Source: Halobacteria archaeon HArc-gm2 (GTDB lineage Archaea; Halobacteriota; Halobacteria; Halobacteriales; Haloarculaceae). From it: DNA of 64,000 nucleotides. Of the stretch, positions 8,953 through 16,875 are shown in pieces (position 1 is the stretch's first letter; every line of letters starts with the position of its first letter). Location: assembly GCA_025517465.1 (NCBI GenBank), contig JAOPKE010000003.1, positions 62,001 through 126,000 of the forward strand. The letters run 5' to 3'. The notes beneath the pieces are model-generated. The model made no database searches, was not told where the DNA came from, and worked only from the letters and a program-made list of their open reading frames with translations. A program made the position numbers and the translations under genes.

Positions 8953-9396
8953 ATGGACGATCCACACGACCGGTCGGATAGATTCGAGTTGATCGCCGCT
9001 TGCGACGGCGACGCCCTCGAATCGGTCGCCGACCAGGTACTGGCCAGCGATCCGACGCTTGACGTACTCCAGGAACCGCGGCCACAGCTCGTGATGCAGC
9101 GCGTCGTCGAACCCGTCGAACGCCGGCCGTTCAACCTCGGCGAGGTCGTCGTCACGCCCGCGGAGGTCTCCCTCGACGGCGAGCGTGGGTTCGCGATGGT
9201 CCCGGGCAAGGCCGAACGGGCCGCTCTCTCCGGCGCGATCGTCGACGCCGCCGTCGCCGACCGCCACCCGATCGCCGACGAGGCCGTCGCCGTCCTGGAA
9301 CAGGCAGGCGAGGCGTACGAACGCGAGCGCGAACAGACGTGGGCGGAGAGTCGCCACACGACCGTCGAGTTCGAGACGATGGAGGACGACCTGTGA
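8953..9396 (+). CDS. phnG: C-P lyase core subunit PhnG
   Basis: PhnG is a core subunit of the carbon-phosphorus lyase complex and, with PhnH, PhnI and PhnL, attaches phosphonate to ribose from ATP. The family core reads PFNLGEVVVTPAEVSLDG followed by GFAMVPGKAERAALSGAIVDAA. I chose ATG at 8953 (147 residues), because the upstream GTG at 8935 adds six residues and crowds the TATA element. The stop overlaps the phnH GTG start. Confidence 0.85.
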   Translation: MDDPHDRSDRFELIAACDGDALESVADQVLASDPTLDVLQEPRPQLVMQRVVEPVERRPFNLGEVVVTPAEVSLDGERGFAMVPGKAERAALSGAIVDAAVADRHPIADEAVAVLEQAGEAYEREREQTWAESRHTTVEFETMEDDL

Positions 9397-9944
9397 GAGC
9401 GCTCGGCATCGACCCCGTGCACGACACGCAGACCGCGTTTCGCGCCCTGTGCGACGCGACGAGTCGGCCGGGGACCGTCGCCGACGTCGGCTCTTCGCCC
9501 GCCGATCACGCGATTCTCGCCACGCTCGTCGACCACGAAGTGCGCACGTGGACCGACGACGGAGAGCTCCGTTCAGCACTGGAGAGCCAGGGCCGCTTCG
9601 ACCCGATCGAACCGGCCGAGGCCGACCTGCTCCACACGCACGGCCAGCCCGACTGGGACGTCCGCGAGTGCAGCCACGGGTCGCTGGTCGAACCGAGCGA
9701 GGGCGCGACCGTCGTCTATCGCGTCGACGGCCTCGAAACGGGCCCGGACAGCGCGCTCACGACCGTCGAACTGATCGGGCCGGGCGTCGACGGGACGCGC
9801 CGCCTCAGTGCCGACCTCCCGGCCAGCGAACTCGAACGGCTCAGGGAAGCCCAGTCGACCTATCCGCGGGGCGTCGACGCCTACCTGACGAGCGGCGAGT
9901 ACGTGGCGGCCATCCCGCGGTCGAACGACCTGGAGGTGGTGTAG
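9393..9944 (+). CDS. phnH: C-P lyase core subunit PhnH
   Basis: PhnH is a structural subunit of the PhnGHIJ complex. The family's opening motif is present as THDTQ-like HDTQTAFRALCDATSRPGTV, and TTVELIGPGVDG is the conserved central strand region. The start is GTG at 9393, overlapping the phnG stop codon. A longer frame from 9339 would overlap phnG by 58 bases and is not needed. The length of 183 residues is close to the family norm (about 190). The phnI ATG follows the stop directly. Confidence 0.85.
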   Translation: MRALGIDPVHDTQTAFRALCDATSRPGTVADVGSSPADHAILATLVDHEVRTWTDDGELRSALESQGRFDPIEPAEADLLHTHGQPDWDVRECSHGSLVEPSEGATVVYRVDGLETGPDSALTTVELIGPGVDGTRRLSADLPASELERLREAQSTYPRGVDAYLTSGEYVAAIPRSNDLEVV

Positions 9945-11093
9945 ATGGGCTACGTCGCCGTCACGGCCGGCGAGGAGATCATCGAACGCGCCGAGGACCT
10001 CTTCGAGAAGCAGCGCCTCGACGACGACGCGCCCTCGCTCTCCGTCGACCAGGTCGACGGCCAGCTCTCGCGGCTGACCGCCCAGGCAATGAGCGAAGGC
10101 GGGCTGTACGCGCCGCGACTCGCCGCGCTCGCCGTCATCCAGGCCCAGGGTGACACCGTCGAGGCGTCGTTCCTCCTGCAGGCCTACCGTTCGACGCTGG
10201 AGCGGTGGGACGAGACCAACCCAGTCGACCCGTCGGATATGTTCGCGACGCGCCGGGTGTCGCCGGCCTACAAGGACGTCCCTGGCGGCCAGATACTCGG
10301 CCCGACCAAGGACTACACGCAGCGGCTCCTCGACTTCGACATCGAGGGTGCGGACGAGATCGACCCGACCGCGGACTGGGACCTCCCGGACGCCGAGCCG
10401 ACCACCGTCCGGAACGTCATGGACGTGCTCCGCGAGGAGGGGCTGGTCCACGAACCGGCGGCCGACGCCGCCGACTTGGACGACCCGGTCGACACGACCC
10501 GCGAACCAGTCACGCATCCGGCAGGCCGGGACGAGGTGCTCCAGGAACTCGCCCGTGGCGAGACCGGGGCCGTCACCGCGCTGGGCTACTCCGCGATGCG
10601 CGGCTACGGCCAGGTCCACCCGACGCTCGCCGAGGTCCGGGTCGGGAAACTTCCCGTCAGGATAACGCATCCCTACACCGGCGACGACGTCCGGGTCACC
10701 GACGTCGAGGTGAGCGAGTCCGAGGCCGTCGTGCCCGTGTACGCCAAGCGCGACGACCCGCAGTTCGCCTTCGGCTACGGCCTCACCTTCGGCCGAAACG
10801 AGCGCAAGACCATCGCGATGACCATCCTCGACGCGTCCATCCAGCTCGACAGCGAAGCAGAGCCCGCCGAGAACCCCGAGTTCGTCCTCGACGCCGTCGA
10901 CGGGCTGGATTCGTTCGGCTTCATCGAGCACCTCAAACTCCCCCACTACGTCACCTTCCAGAGCATCCTCGACCGCATCCGCGCCGTCAGAGAGGGTCGA
11001 GGACTCGACGCGGAAGTCGGGACGGCAGCCTCGTCGGCTGCAGACGGTGGCGACGCGCCGGCCCAGGCCCCGGAGGTGAGCGACGATGACTGA
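9945..11093 (+). CDS. phnI: C-P lyase core subunit PhnI (nucleosidase subunit)
   Basis: PhnI, with PhnG, PhnH and PhnL, converts MgATP and alkylphosphonate to ribose-1-alkylphosphonate triphosphate. Characteristic stretches are RLTAQAMSEGGLYAPRLAALA and RRVSPAYKDVPGGQILGPTKDYTQR near residues 45-125, and GFIEHLKLPHYVTFQS near the C-terminus. It has 382 residues, a little longer than the roughly 354 of the E. coli protein because of an Ala/Gly-rich tail. It starts right after the phnH stop and overlaps phnJ by 8 bases. Confidence 0.88.
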   Translation: MGYVAVTAGEEIIERAEDLFEKQRLDDDAPSLSVDQVDGQLSRLTAQAMSEGGLYAPRLAALAVIQAQGDTVEASFLLQAYRSTLERWDETNPVDPSDMFATRRVSPAYKDVPGGQILGPTKDYTQRLLDFDIEGADEIDPTADWDLPDAEPTTVRNVMDVLREEGLVHEPAADAADLDDPVDTTREPVTHPAGRDEVLQELARGETGAVTALGYSAMRGYGQVHPTLAEVRVGKLPVRITHPYTGDDVRVTDVEVSESEAVVPVYAKRDDPQFAFGYGLTFGRNERKTIAMTILDASIQLDSEAEPAENPEFVLDAVDGLDSFGFIEHLKLPHYVTFQSILDRIRAVREGRGLDAEVGTAASSAADGGDAPAQAPEVSDDD

Positions 11094-12174
11094 CGCTGGG
11101 GCGGACGCGGCCGACGGGACCGAGCCGGCGGCAGCCGCCGAGAGCGGGACGCAGATCTCGGCGACGTCCGTCGCGGACGCCGTCGACGACCTCTCGGGCG
11201 AGGGGCTCTCGGGGTACAACTACGCGTACCTCGACGAACACACCAAGCGCGAGGTCCGGCGGGCCATCCTGAAGGGAATCGCCATCCCGGGCCACCAGGT
11301 ACCGTTCGCGTCGCGTCCGATGCCGCTGGCCCGGGGCTGGGGCACCGGCGGTATCCAGGCGTCGCTCTCCCTGCTGGGGCCCGACGACGCCTTCAAGGTC
11401 ATCGACCAGGGTTCCGACGAGAGCGTCAACGCCGCCAACGTCCGGCGACTGGCCGAGACGACCGCCGAGGTCGAGACGACCACCGATACGACCGAGGCCG
11501 ACGTGATCCAGACGCGCCACCGAATCCCCGAGGAGGTCCTGGACGAGGACCAGATCCTCGTCCTCCAGGTACCCATCACCGACGCGCTCCGGAAGGTCGA
11601 CTCCTCCGACGCGGCGAATCGCCGGCGCCACGCCCACGCGAACTACGGGAAGATGTGGGTCCACCTCTACGAGAACGTCGTCGAGTGGGGCGAGATACAG
11701 ATCGCTGCCCGTTACCCGGCGATGGTCGCCGGCCGCTATCTCATGGACCCCTCACCTATCCCGCGCTGGGACCTCCCCAAACTCGACGACGCGGACAACC
11801 TGTTCGTCTTCGCGGCCGGCCGCGAGGCGCGCATCTACGCGGTCCCGCCCCACACCGACGTCGAGCCCCTGGCCTTCGAGGACAAATCCTTCCAGGTCGA
11901 GCGGTTCCCCGACCAGTCGTGTCACTCCTGCGGGTCGACGGACACCTACCTCACCGAGATAGAGACCGAGGAGGGGACCGAGTCCGACGGTGGCGACCGG
12001 CTCTACGTCTGCAACGACACCAGCTTCTGCCTGAAACGGCAGGACGACCCGGGCCTGGCCAAGGACCACCACCTCGACCGCGAGGGAGTGGACTGGGGGC
12101 CCGGAACGCCGGGCGGGCCAGCCGGTGCGGACCGCGATGAACTCGCCGAGGGCGACGGGGGTGACGACGCGTGA
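11086..12174 (+). CDS. phnJ: C-P lyase radical SAM subunit PhnJ
   Basis: PhnJ cleaves the carbon-phosphorus bond of ribose-1-phosphonate-5-phosphate by radical SAM chemistry, releasing alkane and a cyclic ribose phosphate. The cluster and thiyl cysteines of the family appear as Cys279-x2-Cys282, Cys309 and Cys315 (CNDTSFC); the E. coli protein has the equivalent C-x2-C-x21-C-x5-C. Here the middle spacing is x26, so there is a five-residue acidic insert. The protein is about 80 residues longer than the E. coli one, with low-complexity extensions at both ends. The stop overlaps the phnK GTG. Confidence 0.9.
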   Translation: MTDAGADAADGTEPAAAAESGTQISATSVADAVDDLSGEGLSGYNYAYLDEHTKREVRRAILKGIAIPGHQVPFASRPMPLARGWGTGGIQASLSLLGPDDAFKVIDQGSDESVNAANVRRLAETTAEVETTTDTTEADVIQTRHRIPEEVLDEDQILVLQVPITDALRKVDSSDAANRRRHAHANYGKMWVHLYENVVEWGEIQIAARYPAMVAGRYLMDPSPIPRWDLPKLDDADNLFVFAAGREARIYAVPPHTDVEPLAFEDKSFQVERFPDQSCHSCGSTDTYLTEIETEEGTESDGGDRLYVCNDTSFCLKRQDDPGLAKDHHLDREGVDWGPGTPGGPAGADRDELAEGDGGDDA

Positions 12175-13001
12175 CGCTGCTCGATGCCAGCGACCTGCGG
12201 CGGGTCTACGGCGACTCCTGTGGCGACTGCGTCGAATTGACCGGCGACGCGGCGGGGACGAACCAGTGTCCCGAATGCGGCGCCGTGGTGGCGTGTGCCG
12301 ACGTCTCGCTCGATGTCGAGCCCGGCGAAGTCCTGGGCATCGTCGGCGAATCCGGCTCGGGGAAATCCAGCGTCGCCGAGCTGCTCGCCCTCGAACGCGC
12401 GACCGATGGACAGGCAAGCGGCGACGTTCGGCTCGACGGCCACGACGGCAACCTCCTCGACGCCGACTACGAGACGCGCCACCGCCTTCGCAACGGCGCG
12501 GTCGGGCTCGTCCACCAGCACGTCCGCGACGGGCTCAACCTCGAGTTCACCGGCGGCGGCAACGTCGCCGAGAAGCTGCTGGCCGCGGGCTGGCGCAACT
12601 TCGGCGACGTCCGCGACCGCGTCCGCGACCTCTTCGAGGAGACGGAGGTCCCGGTCGAGCGGATGGACGACCCGACGGAGACGTACAGCGGCGGGATGCA
12701 ACGCCGGGTCCAGATCGCTCGCGCGCTGGCCACCGACCCAGACGTGGTGATCCTCGACGAACCGACGACGGGGCTCGACGTCAGCGTCCAGGCCCGCGTG
12801 CTGGACATGTTCCGGCGCATCCAGCGCGAGGAGGACGTGGCCGCCGTCGTCGTGAGCCACGACCTGGGCGTCGTCAGGCTGCTTGCCGACCGGACGCTGG
12901 TAATGCGCCACGGACGCGTCGTCGAGACCGGCCTGACGGACCGCGTCATGGAGGACCCGCACCACGAGTACACGCAGACCCTCATCAACTCAGTCATATG
13001 A
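12171..13001 (+). CDS. phnK: C-P lyase ABC-type ATPase PhnK with cysteine insert
   Basis: PhnK is an ABC-family ATPase that docks on the C-P lyase core rather than driving transport. Walker A is IVGESGSGKSSVAEL, the signature YSGGMQRRVQIARAL and Walker B VVILDEPTTGLDVS. Before Walker A lies an insert with Cys17-x2-Cys20 and Cys33-x2-Cys36, plus Cys42, resembling a zinc knuckle; the E. coli protein lacks it. The GTG start overlaps the phnJ stop, and the stop overlaps the phnL ATG by the ATGA arrangement. Confidence 0.87.
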   Translation: MTLLDASDLRRVYGDSCGDCVELTGDAAGTNQCPECGAVVACADVSLDVEPGEVLGIVGESGSGKSSVAELLALERATDGQASGDVRLDGHDGNLLDADYETRHRLRNGAVGLVHQHVRDGLNLEFTGGGNVAEKLLAAGWRNFGDVRDRVRDLFEETEVPVERMDDPTETYSGGMQRRVQIARALATDPDVVILDEPTTGLDVSVQARVLDMFRRIQREEDVAAVVVSHDLGVVRLLADRTLVMRHGRVVETGLTDRVMEDPHHEYTQTLINSVI

Positions 13002-13741
13002 CCGACGTTCTCACCGTCGAAGGACTCACCAAGACCTTCGACATGCACGCGCTCGGCGACAAACAGGTCGTCGGGCTCGACGACGTATCGTTCACCGTCC
13101 GCCGCGGCGAGTTCCTCGCTATCGTGGGCGAGTCCGGCAGTGGCAAGTCCTCGCTGCTGAAGTGTCTCTACCGGACGTACGAACCGACGGCCGGGTCGAC
13201 GGTCTACCACCCCGCAGACGCCGACCTGGCGACCTGTGACGACCGCACGGTGATGGCCATCCGGGACTCGACGCTCGGCTACGCGTCGCAGTTCCTCGAC
13301 GAGATTCCGCGCGTCCCGGCCATCGACGTCGTCGCCCGGCCGCTTATGGAGCGCGGGACGCCGGCGGCGCAGGCTCGCGACCGTGCCCGCGAGCTCCTGG
13401 ACGCGCTCGGGCTGCCAGAAGAACTGTGGGAGGCCTACCCGGCCACGTTCTCGGGCGGCGAGCGCCAGCGGGTCAACCTCGCGCAGGCGCTCGCGCCGGA
13501 GCCGGAGCTCCTCCTGCTCGACGAACCCACGAGCGCGCTCGACCCCGAGACGCGGACGGCGGCCATCGAGTTGCTCTCAGAGTCGACCGACGCGGAGACG
13601 ACGGTCGTCGGCGTCTTCCACGACCGCGACGTCGTCGAACGGGTCGCCGACCGCGTGGCCGTGCTCGACGGGGGCGAACTGCAACGCGTCGTCCCGGTCG
13701 CGGAGTTCGCTGCCGAGGAGGAAGAAGAGGTGGTCGCATGA
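12998..13741 (+). CDS. phnL: C-P lyase ABC-type ATPase PhnL
   Basis: PhnL is the second ABC-type ATPase of the C-P lyase pathway and assists the PhnGHI reaction. Walker A is IVGESGSGKSSLLKC, the signature FSGGERQRVNLAQAL, and Walker B LLLLDEPTSALDP. The PhnL-specific stretch is TLGYASQFLDEIPRVPAIDVVARPL. The true start is ATG at 12998; an open frame extends far upstream but lies within phnK. Both ends overlap neighbours by ATGA. The length of 247 residues is close to the family's usual size. Confidence 0.88.
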   Translation: MTDVLTVEGLTKTFDMHALGDKQVVGLDDVSFTVRRGEFLAIVGESGSGKSSLLKCLYRTYEPTAGSTVYHPADADLATCDDRTVMAIRDSTLGYASQFLDEIPRVPAIDVVARPLMERGTPAAQARDRARELLDALGLPEELWEAYPATFSGGERQRVNLAQALAPEPELLLLDEPTSALDPETRTAAIELLSESTDAETTVVGVFHDRDVVERVADRVAVLDGGELQRVVPVAEFAAEEEEEVVA

Positions 13742-14919
13742 GCCAGCGACCGCGGTCCACCGGTGAAACGGTAACTGACGCGACGTCGTCTTTCGCCGTG
13801 ACGAACGCCACCGTCGTCACGCCCGACGCGGTCGTCGAGGGCGGCGTTCGGATCGAGGGCGACCGCATAGTCGCCGTCGGTGACGTCGACGACGCCGACG
13901 CAGTGACCGTCGACGCCGACGGCCAGTACGTCCTGCCGGGCCTGGTCGACCTCCACGGCGACGACATCGAGTCCCACCTGCACCCGCGCGCCGGAGCGCG
14001 CATGGACACGCACATGGCGCTCGCGGCGGCGGACCGGGCGAACCTCGCGGCGGGCATCACGACGAAGTTCCACGCCATCTCCTTCGAGATCGACCCCGAT
14101 GCCGACCGGTCGCCCGAACTCGGGGCCGAGCTGACGGACGCCATCGAGTCGACGGACGACCTGCTGGCCGACCACCGCCTCCACGCGCGCTGTGAAGTCA
14201 CACAGGAGGAATGCGTCGACGCCGTCGTCGACGTGACCGAGGCCGGCAACGCCGACCTCGTGTCCGTGATGAGCCACGTCCCCGGCAAAGGACAGTTTCG
14301 GGACGAGGAGGCGTTCCTCCAGTACTACCGGGACTCCCACGACCACACCGTCGAGGAAGCCGAAGAGATGATCGCCGAGCGCGGGGACGTCTCGATGGAG
14401 ACCATCCGCGAGCGCATCGAGCGCGTCGTCGACTGTGCCCACGCGAACGGTGCCGTCACGGCGTCCCACGACGACGAGGACCCCGCAGAGGTCGAGCGTC
14501 TCGCCGAAGCGGGCGTCGACATCTCGGAGTACCCGATCACGATGGCGACCGCCGAACGGGCCCACGAGCTCGGGATGACCGTGACGATGGGCGCACCGAA
14601 CCTCGTCCGCGGGGAGAGCCAGTGGGGGAACCTCGCCACCGCCGACGCCATCGATGCCGGGGTCGTCGACGCGCTCGTTGCCGACTACCACCCGCTCTCG
14701 CTCCTGGCCGGGACCTTCGTCGAGACCGGTGAGCCGCTCCCCGAGCGAGTCGCGAGAGTGACGGCGAACCCGGCGAGTGCGGCCGGTCTCCCGGACCGCG
14801 GCCGTCTCGAACCGGGCGCGCGAGCCGACCTCGTCGTGGTGGACCGGAACCCGACGCCGACGGTGTCGCGGGCGTTCGTCGCCGGCGACCCGGTATACCG
14901 GGCGGAGGGGTCGCGATGA
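13738..14919 (+). CDS. phnM: ribose-1-phosphonate triphosphate diphosphatase PhnM
   Basis: PhnM removes pyrophosphate from alpha-D-ribose 1-alkylphosphonate 5-triphosphate, giving the substrate for PhnJ. It is an amidohydrolase-fold enzyme: the metal motif is LVDLHGDDIESHLHPR near residues 69-84, further ligands lie in KFHAISFE, MSHVPGKGQF and SHDDE, and the end of the barrel is VADYHPLSLL. I start at ATG 13738 (393 residues), overlapping the phnL stop; a longer frame would sit inside phnL. Its stop overlaps the next gene's ATG, so that gene is translationally coupled. Confidence 0.9.
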   Translation: MSQRPRSTGETVTDATSSFAVTNATVVTPDAVVEGGVRIEGDRIVAVGDVDDADAVTVDADGQYVLPGLVDLHGDDIESHLHPRAGARMDTHMALAAADRANLAAGITTKFHAISFEIDPDADRSPELGAELTDAIESTDDLLADHRLHARCEVTQEECVDAVVDVTEAGNADLVSVMSHVPGKGQFRDEEAFLQYYRDSHDHTVEEAEEMIAERGDVSMETIRERIERVVDCAHANGAVTASHDDEDPAEVERLAEAGVDISEYPITMATAERAHELGMTVTMGAPNLVRGESQWGNLATADAIDAGVVDALVADYHPLSLLAGTFVETGEPLPERVARVTANPASAAGLPDRGRLEPGARADLVVVDRNPTPTVSRAFVAGDPVYRAEGSR

Positions 14920-15719
14920 CGTCAGTCGGTGCTGCGATGGACGTCCGCTTCGGCGTCTCTGTCGAACAGTTCGTCGAGTACGTCACCGAGCTCGGGCTCT
15001 CCCACGTCGAACTGAAGCGCGAGTACCTCCACGGTCATCCCGACGCGCCCTCGCCGGCGGAACTCGGCACCATTGCCGACCGGTACGGCGTGTCCATCAC
15101 GTACCACGCACCGTTCCGCGACTGGAACATGGGAAGTTTCAACGACGCTGTGCGGGAAGCGTCCGTTTCACAGGTGAAGCAGACGCTCGACGACGCAGCG
15201 GCGGCCGGGGCGGGGGCCGTCGTCGTTCACGGCGGCGCCGTCCCGCATCGCTACCCCTCGTGGGTCAGGGAGAAGGCCGCCGAAAATGCCCGCCAGTCGT
15301 TGCGAGAGTGCGCCGAATACGCCCAGTTCGTCGGCGTTCCGCTCTGCCTGGAGAACCAGCCCGTCAGCGACGAGAAGCAGCGCTGCACGACGACGCCAGA
15401 CGACCTGGAATCCTCGCTCCGAGCGGCGGACGTCCTGCCCGAATATCTCGGCGTCACGCTCGACGTGGGGCATGCGAAGGTCAATGGCTACGACTGGCGC
15501 GACTTCGTCGACCGCTTCGGCGACCGAATTCGGGTGTGTCACCTCCACGACAACGACGGTACGGCCGACGATCACGAGCCGCTCACCGACTATCGTCAGA
15601 TAGTCGACGCCGTCCCGGCCGACTACTTCGTCTTCGAGACGAAGTCGGTCGCCGACGTCGCCCGGTGTCTGGGCGTCGACGAAGACGACATCGAAACCCC
15701 GCCGACCCGTTTCGGGTGA
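14916..15719 (+). CDS. TIM-barrel sugar phosphate isomerase/endonuclease IV-like protein in the phn operon
   Basis: The last gene of the lyase arm overlaps phnM by ATGA. The 267-residue protein has the xylose isomerase-like/AP endonuclease 2 fold with a set of metal ligands: His in TYHAPF, His in VVHGG, Glu in CLENQP, Asp and His in TLDVGHAK, His in HLHDNDG and Glu near the end in FETK. Classical operons end with phnP (a beta-lactamase-fold cyclic phosphodiesterase) and phnN, which are absent here. It may process the ribose phosphate made by PhnJ, but family members range from epimerases to nucleases, so substrate is inference. Confidence 0.75.
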   Translation: MTSVGAAMDVRFGVSVEQFVEYVTELGLSHVELKREYLHGHPDAPSPAELGTIADRYGVSITYHAPFRDWNMGSFNDAVREASVSQVKQTLDDAAAAGAGAVVVHGGAVPHRYPSWVREKAAENARQSLRECAEYAQFVGVPLCLENQPVSDEKQRCTTTPDDLESSLRAADVLPEYLGVTLDVGHAKVNGYDWRDFVDRFGDRIRVCHLHDNDGTADDHEPLTDYRQIVDAVPADYFVFETKSVADVARCLGVDEDDIETPPTRFG

Positions 15720-15865
15720 TCCCGTCCCGATACCTGACGACGTTACTCGACCGTTCCACTATCGACGCCGCTTCTGTCCGTCCGTTTTCGTCTAGTCGAG
15801 AATCTCTCGATGGCGTGGCGACGAATCTCCGCTGCCCTTCCGTGGCCTCGATACGATCACTACCA

Positions 15866-15914
15866 GGTAGTTACCAGTTACTACCAAAAATATCAGACTA
15901 TAGATATCATATAA
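15866..15914 (+). promoter_or_regulatory. promoter and inverted repeat before the phosphodiesterase gene
   Basis: GGTAGT (15866-15871) and ACTACC (15880-15885) form an inverted repeat, and ACCA recurs three times at near 11-base spacing across 15862-15886. A TATA-like ATATCATATAAAC follows at about 15904-15915, some 35 bases before the ATG at 15949. The arrangement suggests a regulator binding just upstream of the TATA box. The rest of the 229-base spacer shows nothing else. Confidence 0.45.
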
Positions 15915-15948
15915 ACGGTGATTAGCTCACTGGTCCCTGGTTCAGGCG

Positions 15949-16839
15949 ATGTCACGGGATACCGAGGGACGGACGAAGCACGTATCGCGACGGGGCGTTC
16001 TCAAGACCACTGGAGCGGTGCTGGGCACTGCGGCGCTCAGCGGGACGGCATCGGCGTCCAGAAACTGGGGGCGGGGCCGAGGCCGAAACGACGACCTCGC
16101 CATCACGGCCCACCGCGGATTCAGGGACGTCTTCCCGCAGAACACGGTCGCCGCCATCGAGGGGTCGTGTCGCCTCGGTGCCGACCGGATCGAGATCGAC
16201 GTCGAAGCGACGGCGGACGGCGAGATCGTCGTCTTCCACGACGCTGCGCTCGACGACCTCACGGACGAGGAGGGACTCGTCGCCGAAACGCCGTCCGAGA
16301 CGGTGCTGGAAGCAGAAATCCTGGAGTCGGGCGAGACGATTCCGACGCTCGCCGAGACGCTCGACGCGGCGTGGCCCAGGGTGACGATGAACATCGAGTT
16401 CAAGGATTCGGGCCCGCTCTCTTGGACGGAGTTCGCCGAGCGAACGCTCCAGATCGCGTCGCAGTACCGGGGCGAGTACTACGCATCCTCGTTCGACCCG
16501 GACGCGCTCAGGGCGGTCCGGAACGTCGATCCGGACGTCGCGGTGGCCCCGATATTCGGGCAGAACAAAGAGGAGAATCTGGCGATTGCCCGGGAGCTCG
16601 ACGCGGAGGCGGTCAACCCATCGACAGGGGTTCTCGACCAGGACCTCGTCGAAGCCGCACACGAGGAAGACCGGGACGTGAACGTCTGGACGATCGATAG
16701 CTGGCGAGAGGCGAGTACGCCCGTCGAACTCGGCGTCGACGGGCTGATCGCCGACTACCCTCACATGGCCACCTTCGCCACTCGTGAGAGTCGCGACGGC
16801 CGGCGAGGCTGGGGCAACCGCGGACGCGCAGGGAACTAG
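15949..16839 (+). CDS. Tat-exported glycerophosphodiester phosphodiesterase
   Basis: It should hydrolyse glycerophosphodiesters outside the membrane to glycerol 3-phosphate and an alcohol. The Tat signal SRRGVLKTTGAVLGTAALSG ends near residue 38. The GDPD catalytic pattern is complete: ITAHRGFRDVFPQNT (His and Arg), DRIEIDVEATADG (Glu and Asp) and VVFHDAAL (His). It stands 229 bases after the C-P lyase operon on the same strand with its own promoter. With PhoU and phn genes it points to phosphorus scavenging. A glycine/arginine-rich tail ends the 296-residue protein. Confidence 0.85.
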   Translation: MSRDTEGRTKHVSRRGVLKTTGAVLGTAALSGTASASRNWGRGRGRNDDLAITAHRGFRDVFPQNTVAAIEGSCRLGADRIEIDVEATADGEIVVFHDAALDDLTDEEGLVAETPSETVLEAEILESGETIPTLAETLDAAWPRVTMNIEFKDSGPLSWTEFAERTLQIASQYRGEYYASSFDPDALRAVRNVDPDVAVAPIFGQNKEENLAIARELDAEAVNPSTGVLDQDLVEAAHEEDRDVNVWTIDSWREASTPVELGVDGLIADYPHMATFATRESRDGRRGWGNRGRAGN

Positions 16840-16875
16840 CTTCGCGCCACGCTCCACGCAGATTCCCCACTTCTA

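Noticed and set aside
9573-11219. 548-codon minus-strand frame across phnH and phnI
   Set aside because: The opposite strand encodes recognisable Phn proteins with coupled starts; the minus product is a low-complexity shadow.
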